In this document: positions 18,247 to 26,965 of the stretch, one piece after another
Position numbering within the stretch: position 1 is the first letter of the stretch
Layout of the letters: each line of letters starts with the position of its first letter
Source: ZC4RG30 sp964417875
GTDB taxonomy: Bacteria > Pseudomonadota > Gammaproteobacteria > Steroidobacterales > Steroidobacteraceae
DNA: 64,000 nucleotides
Direction: 5' to 3'
NCBI GenBank assembly: GCA_964417875.1
Contig: CAYQJU010000006.1
Location: forward strand, 1 to 64,000
The notes under the pieces: generated by a model
Database searches by the model: none
What the model was told of the DNA's origin: nothing
What the model saw: the letters and a program-made list of their open reading frames with translations, nothing else
Position numbers and translations under genes: made by a program

Positions 18247-19247
18247 CCATGCAGTCCCCGCAGCAGGCTGTGCAGGTCGAGATGCCCTTCGCCGTGGTGC
18301 TGGGTGAACCGCTCACCGAACTGCCGCGCGACCTGTACATCCCGCCGCAGGCGATGGAGGTGTTCCTCGATGCCTTCGAGGGACCGCTGGACCTGCTGCT
18401 CTACCTGATCCGCCGCCAGAACCTCAACATCCTCGACATCCCGATCGCGGAGATCACACGGCAGTACACGCAGTACATCGACCTGATGACCGAGCTGCAG
18501 CTCGACCTCGCCGGTGAATACCTGGTGATGGCGGCCACGCTGGCGGAGATCAAGTCGCGCATGCTGCTGCCGCGCGCGGTGCCGCAGGGCGAGGGCTCCG
18601 AGGAGGACCCGCGCGCCGAGCTGGTGCGCCGGTTGCAGGAATACGAGCGCTTCAAGCAGGCCGCGCAGGACCTGGACGCCGTGCCGCGCCTGGAGCGCGA
18701 TCACTTCCAGGCGGTGGCCGAGTTCTCCGCGCGCCGCGCCGTGAAGGTGCTGCCGGACATCACGCTGAAAGAGCTGCTGCTGGCCTTCAAGGATGTGGCG
18801 ATCCGCGCGGAGATGTTCGCGCACCACCACATCCAGCGCGAGCCGCTGTCGGTGCGGGCGCGCATGAGCGATGTGCTGTCGAACCTGCGGCAGGGCGAGT
18901 TCACCAGCTTCCCGCAGCTGTTCCAGGCGCATGAGGGCCGCATGGGTGTGGCGGTGACCTTCATCGCCATCCTCGAACTGAAGCGCGAGGGCCTGATCGA
19001 GATCGTGCAGAACGAGGCCTTCGCGCCGCTCCACATCTGCGCGGCTGATCCGGCGCGTGCGGACCGCGTCATCGAGGGCAGTGCAGAGGATGTCACCGCG
19101 GCGGACGGCCGGCTGCTGGCCGAGTCCATTGCCGCCGACGGCGTCGACGAGCCGCAAGATGACGAACAAGATGATGATGAAGGCCTGCCGGATGAAGCAG
19201 GCGCGCCCGTCAGCGCACCGCCAGACGGGAACCAGACGGAGCCCTGA
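18243..19247 (+). CDS. scpA: Segregation and condensation protein A
   Basis: 334 residues. The kleisin subunit of the SMC-ScpAB condensin. Signatures: FLDAFEGPLDLLLYLIRRQNLNI (split at the helix break), DIPIAEITRQYTQYI, AGEYLVMAATLAEIKSRMLLPR, and the C-terminal winged helix VAVTFIAILELKREGLI. The C-terminal tail is acidic and low in complexity (DDEQDDDEG). The start at 18243 overlaps trpS by 4 nt. The partner scpB starts 3 nt after the stop. Confidence 0.95.
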   Translation: MTMQSPQQAVQVEMPFAVVLGEPLTELPRDLYIPPQAMEVFLDAFEGPLDLLLYLIRRQNLNILDIPIAEITRQYTQYIDLMTELQLDLAGEYLVMAATLAEIKSRMLLPRAVPQGEGSEEDPRAELVRRLQEYERFKQAAQDLDAVPRLERDHFQAVAEFSARRAVKVLPDITLKELLLAFKDVAIRAEMFAHHHIQREPLSVRARMSDVLSNLRQGEFTSFPQLFQAHEGRMGVAVTFIAILELKREGLIEIVQNEAFAPLHICAADPARADRVIEGSAEDVTAADGRLLAESIAADGVDEPQDDEQDDDEGLPDEAGAPVSAPPDGNQTEP

Positions 19248-19250
19248 GGC

Positions 19251-20000
19251 ATGAATACCGAATACACCCGCAAGGTCCTGGAAGCGGGCCTGATGGCCGC
19301 CGGGCGCACGCTGTCGCTGGCGGAACTGGCGCAGCTGTTCGACGAGGTGGACCGGCCCGACAACGAGCAGCTGCGTGCCGCGCTGGCCGAACTGGGTGAA
19401 TCCTGGGCCGATCGCGCCGTGGAACTGGCCGAAACGGCGGCCGGCTTCCGCGTGCAGGTGCGGCGTGACTATGCCGACCAGGTTTCGCGGCTGTGGCCCG
19501 AGCGCCCGCCGCGCTACTCGCGGGCGCTGCTGGAGACGCTGTCCATCATTGCCTACCGCCAGCCGCTGACGCGCGGCGAGATCGAATCGGTGCGCGGCGT
19601 GGCCGTGAATCCCAACATCGTGCGCACGCTGTTCGAGCGCAACTGGATCCGCGTCGTCGGCCATCGCGAAGTGCCGGGCCGGCCGGAGCTGCTGGGCACC
19701 ACGCGCGACTTCCTCGACTACTTCGGCCTGAAGACCCTCGACCAGCTGCCGCCGCTGGCAGAGATCAAGTCGCTGGAGGAACTGGACCCGCAACTGGCGC
19801 TGCCGGAACCGGTGGGCGTGGCGCTGCCCGCGCCGGAGAGTGTGGGAGAATCCGCCGATGACAACGCGCAATCCGAAGCGGCGGGCGAGCAGGCCGAAGA
19901 CATCGCCGCAGGGAGCGGCGGCGACACCGGGCCGGAAGCCGGGCCGGAAGCCGGGCCCGAAGGCGAAACGGACGAGTCGCGGCAGGCCGCAGCCGGCTGA
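19251..20000 (+). CDS. scpB: Segregation and condensation protein B
   Basis: 249 residues. Two winged-helix domains of the condensin subunit ScpB: residues ~1-75 and ~80-165, with RYSRALLETLSIIAYRQPLTRGEI broken by the loop, VNPNIVRTLFERNWI and PGRPELLGTTRDFLDYFGL. The last 70 residues are disordered and acidic, ending in a GPEA repeat. This tail is read in another frame by the next gene, which starts 143 nt before the scpB stop. Confidence 0.94.
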   Translation: MNTEYTRKVLEAGLMAAGRTLSLAELAQLFDEVDRPDNEQLRAALAELGESWADRAVELAETAAGFRVQVRRDYADQVSRLWPERPPRYSRALLETLSIIAYRQPLTRGEIESVRGVAVNPNIVRTLFERNWIRVVGHREVPGRPELLGTTRDFLDYFGLKTLDQLPPLAEIKSLEELDPQLALPEPVGVALPAPESVGESADDNAQSEAAGEQAEDIAAGSGGDTGPEAGPEAGPEGETDESRQAAAG

Positions 20001-20787
20001 AGCCCACGCTGAAGCCGAGCGGGTGCAGAAGATCCTGGCCCGCGCCGGTCTTGCCTCCCGCCGCGAAGCCGAAGAATGGATCCGCGCCGGGCGCGTGACC
20101 ATCAATGGCGAGGTGGCGACGCTGGGCAGCCGCGCCCATGGCACGGACCTTCTGCGACTGGACGGACGCCTGATCCACCGCGCGCCGGTCAGTCGCTCTG
20201 CCACCTGGCTGTGCCATCGCTCCCCCGGCGAGAACCTGCTGCCGCCACGCGATGCGGCTGCAGACGACGCCGGCGATCGCGATGCCGTTTCGGAACGCCT
20301 GTCGCGTCGCGTGGGGCGCCGCTACATCCCCGTCAGTCCGATGCCGCGCGGCGATGGCGGACTTGAGATCCTCACCTCCGATGGCGAGCTGGCCGCGCGC
20401 CTGCAGCGCGCCGTGCATGAACTGCCGGTGGAATTCAGCCTGCGCGTGCGCGGGGATCTGACGCCGGCGCAGGTCGAGGGTGTGCTTCGCGGCCGGCTCG
20501 AAGGCGGCAGGCGGCTGCGCATCGAGGCCTGCGAACCCACCGGCGGTGAAGCGGCGAATCGCTGGTATCGCATCCTCGCCATCGGTGCCAGCGGACGTGA
20601 GCTGCGCGACCTGCTGGAGCTGCAGCAGGCCAGCGTGAGCCGCGTGCTGCGCGTCGCGCTGGGCGGACTGAAACTCGAACGCACGCTGGCCCGCGGGCAT
20701 GCGCGCCAGCTCAGCGAGGTTGAAGTGGCGCAGCTGCTCAGCTCGCCACAGCCGCCCGCGGGGTCCGGCGCGGCCGATTCCGGCTGA
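19858..20787 (+). CDS. RluB/RsuA-family pseudouridine synthase homologue lacking the catalytic Asp
   Basis: 309 residues, in the position of rluB after scpB. A basic N-terminal tail (PGRKPGRKPGPKAKR) leads to an S4 RNA-binding domain (VQKILARAGLASRREAEEWI, about 60-100). The synthase domain keeps TSDGELAARL and the family ending, but the motif around the catalytic Asp (GRLD in RluB) reads SPMP here, with Pro163 where the Asp should be. The KPxG motif reads RSPG. It is therefore probably not an active pseudouridine synthase. Start ATG 19858, with GGGAG upstream; a GTG at 19840 is possible. It overlaps scpB by 143 nt. Confidence 0.8.
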   Translation: MTTRNPKRRASRPKTSPQGAAATPGRKPGRKPGPKAKRTSRGRPQPAEAHAEAERVQKILARAGLASRREAEEWIRAGRVTINGEVATLGSRAHGTDLLRLDGRLIHRAPVSRSATWLCHRSPGENLLPPRDAAADDAGDRDAVSERLSRRVGRRYIPVSPMPRGDGGLEILTSDGELAARLQRAVHELPVEFSLRVRGDLTPAQVEGVLRGRLEGGRRLRIEACEPTGGEAANRWYRILAIGASGRELRDLLELQQASVSRVLRVALGGLKLERTLARGHARQLSEVEVAQLLSSPQPPAGSGAADSG

Positions 20788-20795
20788 ATCTGTCG

Positions 20796-22289
20796 ATGGA
20801 CTCCATCCTCGAAACCATCAACTCCTGGATCTGGAGTCCGCCCCTGATCTGGCTGTGCCTGGGTGCGGGACTGTATTTCTCGATCCGCACCCGCTTCATG
20901 CAGGTGCGCGGCCTCGGCGAGATGTGGCGACTGCTGTTTGCCGGCAGGCGTTCGCCGGCGGGCGTGTCGCCATTCCAGGCGCTGGCCATGTCGCTCTCCG
21001 GTCGCGTTGGCGTGGGCAACATCGCCGGCGTAGCCACAGCGATCGCCTTCGGCGGACCGGGCGCGGTGCTGTGGATGTGGGTGGTGGCCTTCCTCGGCGC
21101 CTCCACCGCCTACGTGGAATCGACCCTGGCACAGATCTACAAGGAAAAGGACGCCCGCGGGCAGTACCGCGGCGGACCGGCCTACTACATCGAGAAGGCG
21201 ATGGGGCAGCGCTGGTATGCGTGGCTGTTCGCGCTGGTGACGGTGCTGGCCACCGGTTTCCTGCTGCCGGGCGTGCAGGCCAATGCCATCGCGGAGAGCC
21301 TGCACAATGCCTGGGGCGTTCCGCGACTGTTCACCGCCGCGGCGCTGCTGCTGCCGCTGGGGTTCATCATCATCGGCGGCGTGCGCCGCATTGCCTCCTT
21401 CGCGCAGGTCGTGGTGCCGTTCATGGCGCTGGGCTACATCTTGATCGCCGTGATCATCGTGGCACTGAATGCCGCGCAGGTGCCGGGCGTCATCGCGCTG
21501 ATCTTCCGCAGCGCCTTCGGCGCCGAGGCGGCATTCGGTGCCATCGTGGGCCTGGCCATCGAGTGGGGCGTGAAGCGCGGCATCTATTCCAACGAGGCCG
21601 GGCAGGGCACCGGTCCGCATGCCGCCGCGGCCGCCGAGAATGCGCATCCGGCACAGCAGGGGTTCGTGCAGGCCTTCTCGGTCTACGTGGATACGCTGGT
21701 GGTGTGCTCGGCCACGGCCTTCATGATCCTGATCACCGGCCGCTACAACGTCTACGGGGCCGACAACGCGCCGCTGGTCGAACACCTGCCGGGCGTGGAG
21801 GAGGGACCGGCATTCGCGCAGCATGCGGTGGAATCGGTGCTGCCCGGTTTCGGCCAGAGCTTTGTCGCACTGGCGCTGCTGTTCTTCGCGTTCACCACCA
21901 TCGTGGCCTACTACTACATGGCCGAGACCAATGTGAGCTACATGAACCGGCATGTGCACAACCGCTACATGATCGGTGCACTGCGGCTGCTGGTGCTGCT
22001 GGCGGTAGGCTATGGAACGCTGCGCACCGCCTCGGCCGCCTGGACGCTGGGCGACATCGGCGTGGGGCTGATGGCCTGGTTCAACCTTGTCGCCATCCTG
22101 CTGGTGCAGAAGCCCGCGCTGCTCGCGCTGCGCGACTACGAGCGCCAGCGGCGCGCCGGCACCGCGGTGCGGTTCGATCCGGAGGCCCTCGGGATCCGCA
22201 ACGCGCACCTGTGGCCGGCGGCTTCGGCGCATGACAGACTCGATCCATCAACAGGGGCAGACCATGTCGGAAAACCCGGGGAAAACTGA
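20796..22289 (+). CDS. AGCS family sodium:alanine/glycine symporter
   Basis: 497 residues with about ten membrane helices. Family signatures: FQALAMSLSGRVGVGNIAGVA (in two parts), GGPGAVLWMWVVAFLG, YIEKAMGQRW, and IEWGVKRGIYSNEAGQGTGPHAAAA with the NEAGQGT core. It imports small neutral amino acids with Na+. It lies 8 nt after the rluB-like gene, with no evident Shine-Dalgarno, and overlaps the dioxygenase-like gene by 26 nt. Substrate cannot be told from sequence. Confidence 0.9.
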   Translation: MDSILETINSWIWSPPLIWLCLGAGLYFSIRTRFMQVRGLGEMWRLLFAGRRSPAGVSPFQALAMSLSGRVGVGNIAGVATAIAFGGPGAVLWMWVVAFLGASTAYVESTLAQIYKEKDARGQYRGGPAYYIEKAMGQRWYAWLFALVTVLATGFLLPGVQANAIAESLHNAWGVPRLFTAAALLLPLGFIIIGGVRRIASFAQVVVPFMALGYILIAVIIVALNAAQVPGVIALIFRSAFGAEAAFGAIVGLAIEWGVKRGIYSNEAGQGTGPHAAAAAENAHPAQQGFVQAFSVYVDTLVVCSATAFMILITGRYNVYGADNAPLVEHLPGVEEGPAFAQHAVESVLPGFGQSFVALALLFFAFTTIVAYYYMAETNVSYMNRHVHNRYMIGALRLLVLLAVGYGTLRTASAAWTLGDIGVGLMAWFNLVAILLVQKPALLALRDYERQRRAGTAVRFDPEALGIRNAHLWPAASAHDRLDPSTGADHVGKPGEN

Positions 22290-23139
22290 CCGCGCAGAGC
22301 GGCGCGGCGCATCGCGTCGCGGCGTGATGGCCGGCGCCCTGGCCACGGCGGGCGGTGCCTTGTGGACCCGCGCCTTCGGTGCGGCTCCCGCTGCGGCAGA
22401 GGCCGGCGCACTGGTGGTTCCGCCATGGGACGACGTTCCCGGCTGCACGCCCAGTCCAGGCGATCGCGCCGGCCAGGGCCCGTTCTTCATCCATGAGGAT
22501 GAACGCGACGATGATGTGGGCCTGTTCCGCCAGGATATCCGCGGGCAGTACGACCCCGGCGCCGAACCGGGCACCGAGATGCAGCTGCACCTGCGTCTGC
22601 TGCGCGCCGGCGCCGCCGGCTGCGCGGCGATGCCGCTGGGCAATCTTGAAGTGTATGTCTGGCACTGCGATGCGCAGGGGTTCTACAGCGGCTTCGGCGA
22701 ACCCGGTGAACAGACGCCCGACGAGGTGTACCGCTTCCGTCCCAACCAGAACGACCTGGACAACAACACGCGCTTCTGCCGGGGCGCGGCGGTCAGTGAT
22801 GCACAGGGCGTGGTGTCCTTCCGCAGCATCTTTCCCGGCTGGTACAACGGGCGCGACATCCATGTGCATGTGATGGTGCTGGAGCGCGGCTCGCAGTCAC
22901 GCGGCCGGCGCTGGTATCGCGGCGGCGACCATGTGTTCACCACCCAGCTCTATTTCGAACCCGACCTGATCGACAGGGTGCACCGCGCCGCCGAGCCCTA
23001 TCGCAGGCGCACCACGCATCCGGCCTATGCCGGCCTGATCCTCGGTGATGAGCCCGGCAGCAGTGGCCTGCGCATGAAGGGAAGTCTCGCCCAGGGCATC
23101 GTTACCGCGCAAATGCAGCTGGTTCTCGCGCGACCCTGA
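22264..23139 (+). CDS. Tat-exported intradiol ring-cleavage dioxygenase-like protein
   Basis: 291 residues. A twin-arginine signal (SRRGVMAGALATAGGA) precedes a dioxygenase-like beta domain. Candidate non-haem iron ligands are Tyr141 (CDAQGFYSGF), Tyr194 and His200/His202 in PGWYNGRDIHVHV. Homologues usually have a Tyr just before PGWY; here it is Phe190, so the iron site may be altered. Cytoplasmic intradiol enzymes cleave catechols; the role of exported members is unclear. The ATG at 22264 overlaps the symporter gene by 26 nt. It may contribute to aromatic metabolism like other genes in the window, but no operon partner shows this. Confidence 0.75.
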   Translation: MSENPGKTDRAERRGASRRGVMAGALATAGGALWTRAFGAAPAAAEAGALVVPPWDDVPGCTPSPGDRAGQGPFFIHEDERDDDVGLFRQDIRGQYDPGAEPGTEMQLHLRLLRAGAAGCAAMPLGNLEVYVWHCDAQGFYSGFGEPGEQTPDEVYRFRPNQNDLDNNTRFCRGAAVSDAQGVVSFRSIFPGWYNGRDIHVHVMVLERGSQSRGRRWYRGGDHVFTTQLYFEPDLIDRVHRAAEPYRRRTTHPAYAGLILGDEPGSSGLRMKGSLAQGIVTAQMQLVLARP

Positions 23140-23238
23140 CCGTCGGCGGTTCATCGCGCCCGAACCGTGAGCCGCGTCACACCCGCGGTGGCGGTAACCC
23201 GTAATGTCGCCATCTCCCCCCAGCAGGAAGTACCCGGC

Positions 23239-25554
23239 ATGAGCCACCCGCAGGGCGCAATCCGCCTCCTGCTGATCGAGGATGTCGCGGCCGACGCGGA
23301 GCGCGCGTTGTACCAGTTCCGGCGCGCCGGCATTGCCTTTGAAGCACGTCGCGTGGAGACCGGCGAGGCCCTGCGCGAGGCGCTCGGGCAGTTCCGCCCG
23401 GACGCCGTGCTGTCCGATTTCACGCTGCCACAGTTCGATGGCATGTCGGCACTGCGCATCTGCCGTGAGCAGGCGCCGGAGATTCCGTTCGTCTTCCTTT
23501 CCGGCACCATCGGCGAGGAGCGCGCCGTGGCCGCATTGCAGGCTGGCGCCTCGGACTATGTGCTGAAAGAGAATCTGACGCGACTGGTCCCGGCCGTGCA
23601 GCGCGCCATCGTCGATGCCGGCGTGCGCGCAGAGCGGGCCAGGGAGCAGGCGCAGATCGCGCGCCTCAACCGCGTGCTGCGCATGCTCAAGGGCGTCAAT
23701 GACATGGTCATGCGCAGCCGCGACCGTGGCGAGCTGCTGAACGAGACCTGCCGGCTTGCCATCTCGCTCGGCGGCTATGCCATGGCGATCGCCGTGATCC
23801 GGGCCGGCGATGTACCAGCGGTGAAGGCGGTCGCCTCGCATGGCCTCGACACTGCGATGGGTGCGCAGCTGTGCGCCGCCATCGAGGCCTCCGCATCCCC
23901 GGCATCCAGCGTGGCCGGCCCGGTGCTGGGCACCGGCCGGGAGTTCGTCTGCAATGACATCGCCAGCGGCGACGGCGCCGGTCCATTCGATGCGCTGCTG
24001 CAGCAGGCAGGCCTGCGCAGCTTCGTCGCATTGCCGCTGAGCCTCGACGGGGAGCCCGTCGCGGCATTGATGCTGGCGGCGCGTGACCCGGGCCAGCTCG
24101 GCGAGGAGGAGCTGGGCATGCTGCGCGATCTTGCGCACAGCCTGTCACTCGGCCTGCAGTACGTCCATCGGGATACCCACATGCGGTTCCTGGCGCATTT
24201 CAGTCCCCTGACCGGCCTTGCGCGGCGGACCCTGTTCTGCAGCAGGCTGCGCGAGATGCTGTCGCAGCCGGATGCGCAGGCACCGGGCCAGGCGGTGGCG
24301 GTGCTGGATGTCCGGCGGCTGGGCGCGATCAATGATTCCTTCGGCCGCCACACGGGTGACCGGCTGCTGCGGCAGGTGGCCGAGACCCTGAAGCGGCATG
24401 TGCGGCAGCCGGAGCACCTGGCGCATTTCGGCGGCGGCACTTTCGCGATGCTGCTGGAGAAGCCAGCTGGTGCGACGCGTTCGTGGCAGGCCGGCATCGA
24501 GCAGCAGGCGGCGGACATCTTCGGCCAGCCCGTCCTGGTGGATGATCTTTCCATCCCGGTGTCGGTGCGCATCGGCTGCGCACTGCATCCGCAGGACGCC
24601 GAGAATGCCACCAGCCTCGTCCAGCACGCTGAAACCGCGCTGCTGGCGGCCCGTGCCTGCGGCGAGGCGAGCGCGCGCTTTGACCTGGCCCTGCAGACGC
24701 GCAGCGTCGATACGCTGGCACTGGAGCACCGCCTGCGCTTCGCACTGGAGCGCAATGAGTTCCAGCTGCACTACCAGCCCAAGGTCAATGTCATCACGCG
24801 TCGCATCCAGGGGGCCGAAGCGCTGCTGCGCTGGCGCGATCCGGAGCAGGGGCTGGTGTCGCCGGCCGCGTTCCTGCCGGTGCTCGAGTCCAGCGGACTG
24901 ATCGTCGAGGTGGGCAACTGGGTGGTGCGGCAGGCGGCGCGCGACTGCGCGCAGTGGAGGCAGCAACGCATGCCGCCAGTGCGCATCGCAGTAAACATCG
25001 CGCCGGCACAGCTGCGCCTGCCGCATTTCGAGCAATTGTTCATGGGGGCGGTGCGTCCCTGGGCGAGCCGTACATGGGGCCTGGACATCGAGATCACCGA
25101 AGGCGTGCTGCACGAGGATGGCGAGGCGGAGGTCCGCAAGCTCGAGCGCCTGCGAGCCCAGGGTGTGCGCATCGCCATCGATGACTTCGGTACGGGCTAC
25201 TCCTCGCTGAGCCGGCTCTCCGGCCTGCCGGTGGACACGCTGAAGATCGACCAGCGCTTCGTCGGCCAGATCGTGCGCAATCCGACCGGCGCCAGCGTGG
25301 TGAAGACGGTGATCGCGCTGGCGCATGCCTTCAACATGACCTGCGTCGCCGAGGGTGTGGAACTGCAGGACGAGCTGGACCTGCTCTGGCACCTGGGCTG
25401 CGACCAGTCACAGGGTTACCTGCACTGCATGCCCTTGCCGGCGGATGAGTTCGCCAAGGTGCTGCGGCATGGCAAGGGCGTGCTGATCCAGCCGCCGGAG
25501 CCGGCCGGGGAGGACGATGAGATGCCGGAGGCGGAGGCTTCCGCAGCCTACTGA
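23239..25554 (+). CDS. REC-GAF-GGDEF(degenerate)-EAL cyclic-di-GMP regulator
   Basis: 771 residues. Order: receiver domain (phospho-acceptor Asp60 in VLSDFTLP, conserved Lys in YVLKEN), GAF-like domain (~150-330), a GGDEF domain whose signature is GGGTF (about residue 396) and so probably inactive as cyclase, then EAL (GAEALLRW near 524, DDFGTGYSSL near 648, LKIDQRFV). The EAL catalytic residues look intact, so the likely net activity is c-di-GMP hydrolysis controlled by phosphorylation. The ATG at 23239 has AGGAAG 9 nt upstream; the upstream in-frame start at 23167 would precede the receiver fold needlessly. No histidine kinase gene is adjacent. Confidence 0.88.
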   Translation: MSHPQGAIRLLLIEDVAADAERALYQFRRAGIAFEARRVETGEALREALGQFRPDAVLSDFTLPQFDGMSALRICREQAPEIPFVFLSGTIGEERAVAALQAGASDYVLKENLTRLVPAVQRAIVDAGVRAERAREQAQIARLNRVLRMLKGVNDMVMRSRDRGELLNETCRLAISLGGYAMAIAVIRAGDVPAVKAVASHGLDTAMGAQLCAAIEASASPASSVAGPVLGTGREFVCNDIASGDGAGPFDALLQQAGLRSFVALPLSLDGEPVAALMLAARDPGQLGEEELGMLRDLAHSLSLGLQYVHRDTHMRFLAHFSPLTGLARRTLFCSRLREMLSQPDAQAPGQAVAVLDVRRLGAINDSFGRHTGDRLLRQVAETLKRHVRQPEHLAHFGGGTFAMLLEKPAGATRSWQAGIEQQAADIFGQPVLVDDLSIPVSVRIGCALHPQDAENATSLVQHAETALLAARACGEASARFDLALQTRSVDTLALEHRLRFALERNEFQLHYQPKVNVITRRIQGAEALLRWRDPEQGLVSPAAFLPVLESSGLIVEVGNWVVRQAARDCAQWRQQRMPPVRIAVNIAPAQLRLPHFEQLFMGAVRPWASRTWGLDIEITEGVLHEDGEAEVRKLERLRAQGVRIAIDDFGTGYSSLSRLSGLPVDTLKIDQRFVGQIVRNPTGASVVKTVIALAHAFNMTCVAEGVELQDELDLLWHLGCDQSQGYLHCMPLPADEFAKVLRHGKGVLIQPPEPAGEDDEMPEAEASAAY

Positions 25555-26270
25555 CTGTCCAGCGCCTGCCCGGTGATGCCGCGGCCCTGCGGGCCGAGCA
25601 GGCGCAGGAAGGGCTCCAGCAGCGTTTCCGGTGGCGGCAACGTGGTGATGTCTTCGGAAGGGTAGGCCTGGCGCCGCATCACCGTGCGCGCGCGCCCGGG
25701 ATTGATCGTGTTCACGCGGATGGCTGAATTGCCTTCCACTTCGGAGGCCAGCACCTGCGAGAGGCCTTCGATCGCGAACTTGGATACTGCATAGGCGCCC
25801 CAGTTCGGTCGCCCGCGACGCCCGACACTGCTCGAGGTGAAGATCACCGAGGCGTCCGCGGACTTGCGCAGCGCCGGCAGCAGCACCTGGGTGAGCGCGA
25901 ACGCGGCGGTCACGTTCACATGCATGACGCGATAAAAGGTCGGCACCTCGTAATGCTCGATCGGTGTCAGCGTGCCGAGCAATGCGGCGCAATGCACCAG
26001 TCCATCGAGCCGGCCGTGGCGCTCGAGTACTGCATCGGCGATGCGGTCATAGTCGGCCGCCAGGGCTTTTTCAAGGTCGAGCACGGCCATCAGCGCGCGA
26101 CCCGGTGCGATGGCCTCGCATTCCGCATGCAGGGTTCGCAGCTTGCCCTCGCTGCGTGCGATCAGCACCACCTCGGCGCCCTCGCGCAGGCAGGCCAGCG
26201 CCAGCGCGCGGCCGATGCCGCCGGTGGCGCCGGTGATGGCGATGACGCGGCCGGACAGTGCTGCGTTCAT
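25548..26270 (-). CDS. yciK: SDR family oxidoreductase, YciK-like
   Basis: 240 residues. Classical short-chain dehydrogenase: cofactor motif TGATGGIGRA, NNAG-like segment (VHCAALLG), catalytic Ser in IFTSSSVGRRG and YAVSK with catalytic Tyr and Lys, followed by INPGRARTVMRRQA typical of YciK. The start at 26270 overlaps the upstream phosphatase by 4 nt. The cluster yciK-phosphatase-ubiG next to gyrA is the arrangement known in Pseudomonas. The 3' end overlaps the EAL gene by 7 nt, convergently. Physiological substrate unknown. Confidence 0.87.
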   Translation of the reverse strand: MNAALSGRVIAITGATGGIGRALALACLREGAEVVLIARSEGKLRTLHAECEAIAPGRALMAVLDLEKALAADYDRIADAVLERHGRLDGLVHCAALLGTLTPIEHYEVPTFYRVMHVNVTAAFALTQVLLPALRKSADASVIFTSSSVGRRGRPNWGAYAVSKFAIEGLSQVLASEVEGNSAIRVNTINPGRARTVMRRQAYPSEDITTLPPPETLLEPFLRLLGPQGRGITGQALDSQ

Positions 26271-26938
26271 TCGAATGTTCCGTCGAGCCAGTCGATGATC
26301 TGGGTGGGGTGGTCGATCATGGCATCCGGGTTCCACAGGTACGGATCATCGTCGGGCCCCAGGTATCCATAGCGGGCCACCAGCACCGGCATGACGGCCG
26401 CGCGCGCCGCCTGCACGTCGCGTTCAGCATCGCCCACATACAGGCAATGCTGCGGCGGCAGTGACAGGCTGTCGGCCGCCAGCAGCAGTGGCGCCGGGTG
26501 CGGCTTGCGCTGCGGCAGCGTATCGCCGGACACCACGCAGCCGGCCTCGCTGGCCAGGCCCAGCTGCGCCAGCAGCGGTTCGGTGAGGAAACCCGGCTTG
26601 TTGGTGACGATTCCCCAGGGCAGGCCGCGCCGCTTCAGGGCGTCGAGCACATCGCGACAGCCGTCGAACAGCTGCGTGCCCACGGCCAGCCGCTCGCCAT
26701 AGAGCTCGAGCAGGCGCAGCCGCAGGCGTTCCTGCAGGTCGGGGGCCACATCGGGAAAGCCGAGGCGGATCAGGCCGGAGGATCCATGCGACACCTGCGT
26801 GCGCGCGGTGGCATAGGGCAGCGGCTCGCGGCCCTGTTCCTCGCGGACGTGATTCAGCACGCGCACCAGGTCGGGCGCGGTATCGAGCAGGGTGCCGTCG
26901 AGGTCGAACAGCACGCCACGGATGGAGGCAGGGGACAA
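26267..26938 (-). CDS. mupP: HAD phosphatase, MupP (N-acetylmuramate 6-phosphatase) / Gph type
   Basis: 223 residues. HAD hydrolase: motif I FDLDGTLLDT (nucleophile Asp and Asp+2), motif II IVTNKPG, motif III Lys in PQRKPHPAPL, motif IV YVGDAERDVQAA. The sequence resembles phosphoglycolate phosphatase. The gene sits between ubiG and yciK as does mupP (PA3172) in Pseudomonas aeruginosa, where it serves the anabolic peptidoglycan recycling route that bypasses de novo UDP-MurNAc synthesis. The choice of MupP over Gph is therefore by synteny. It overlaps yciK by 4 nt. Confidence 0.8.
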   Translation of the reverse strand: MSPASIRGVLFDLDGTLLDTAPDLVRVLNHVREEQGREPLPYATARTQVSHGSSGLIRLGFPDVAPDLQERLRLRLLELYGERLAVGTQLFDGCRDVLDALKRRGLPWGIVTNKPGFLTEPLLAQLGLASEAGCVVSGDTLPQRKPHPAPLLLAADSLSLPPQHCLYVGDAERDVQAARAAVMPVLVARYGYLGPDDDPYLWNPDAMIDHPTQIIDWLDGTFE

Positions 26939-26965
26939 GGCGGTTCCTGGCAGTCGTCGCGCCCG

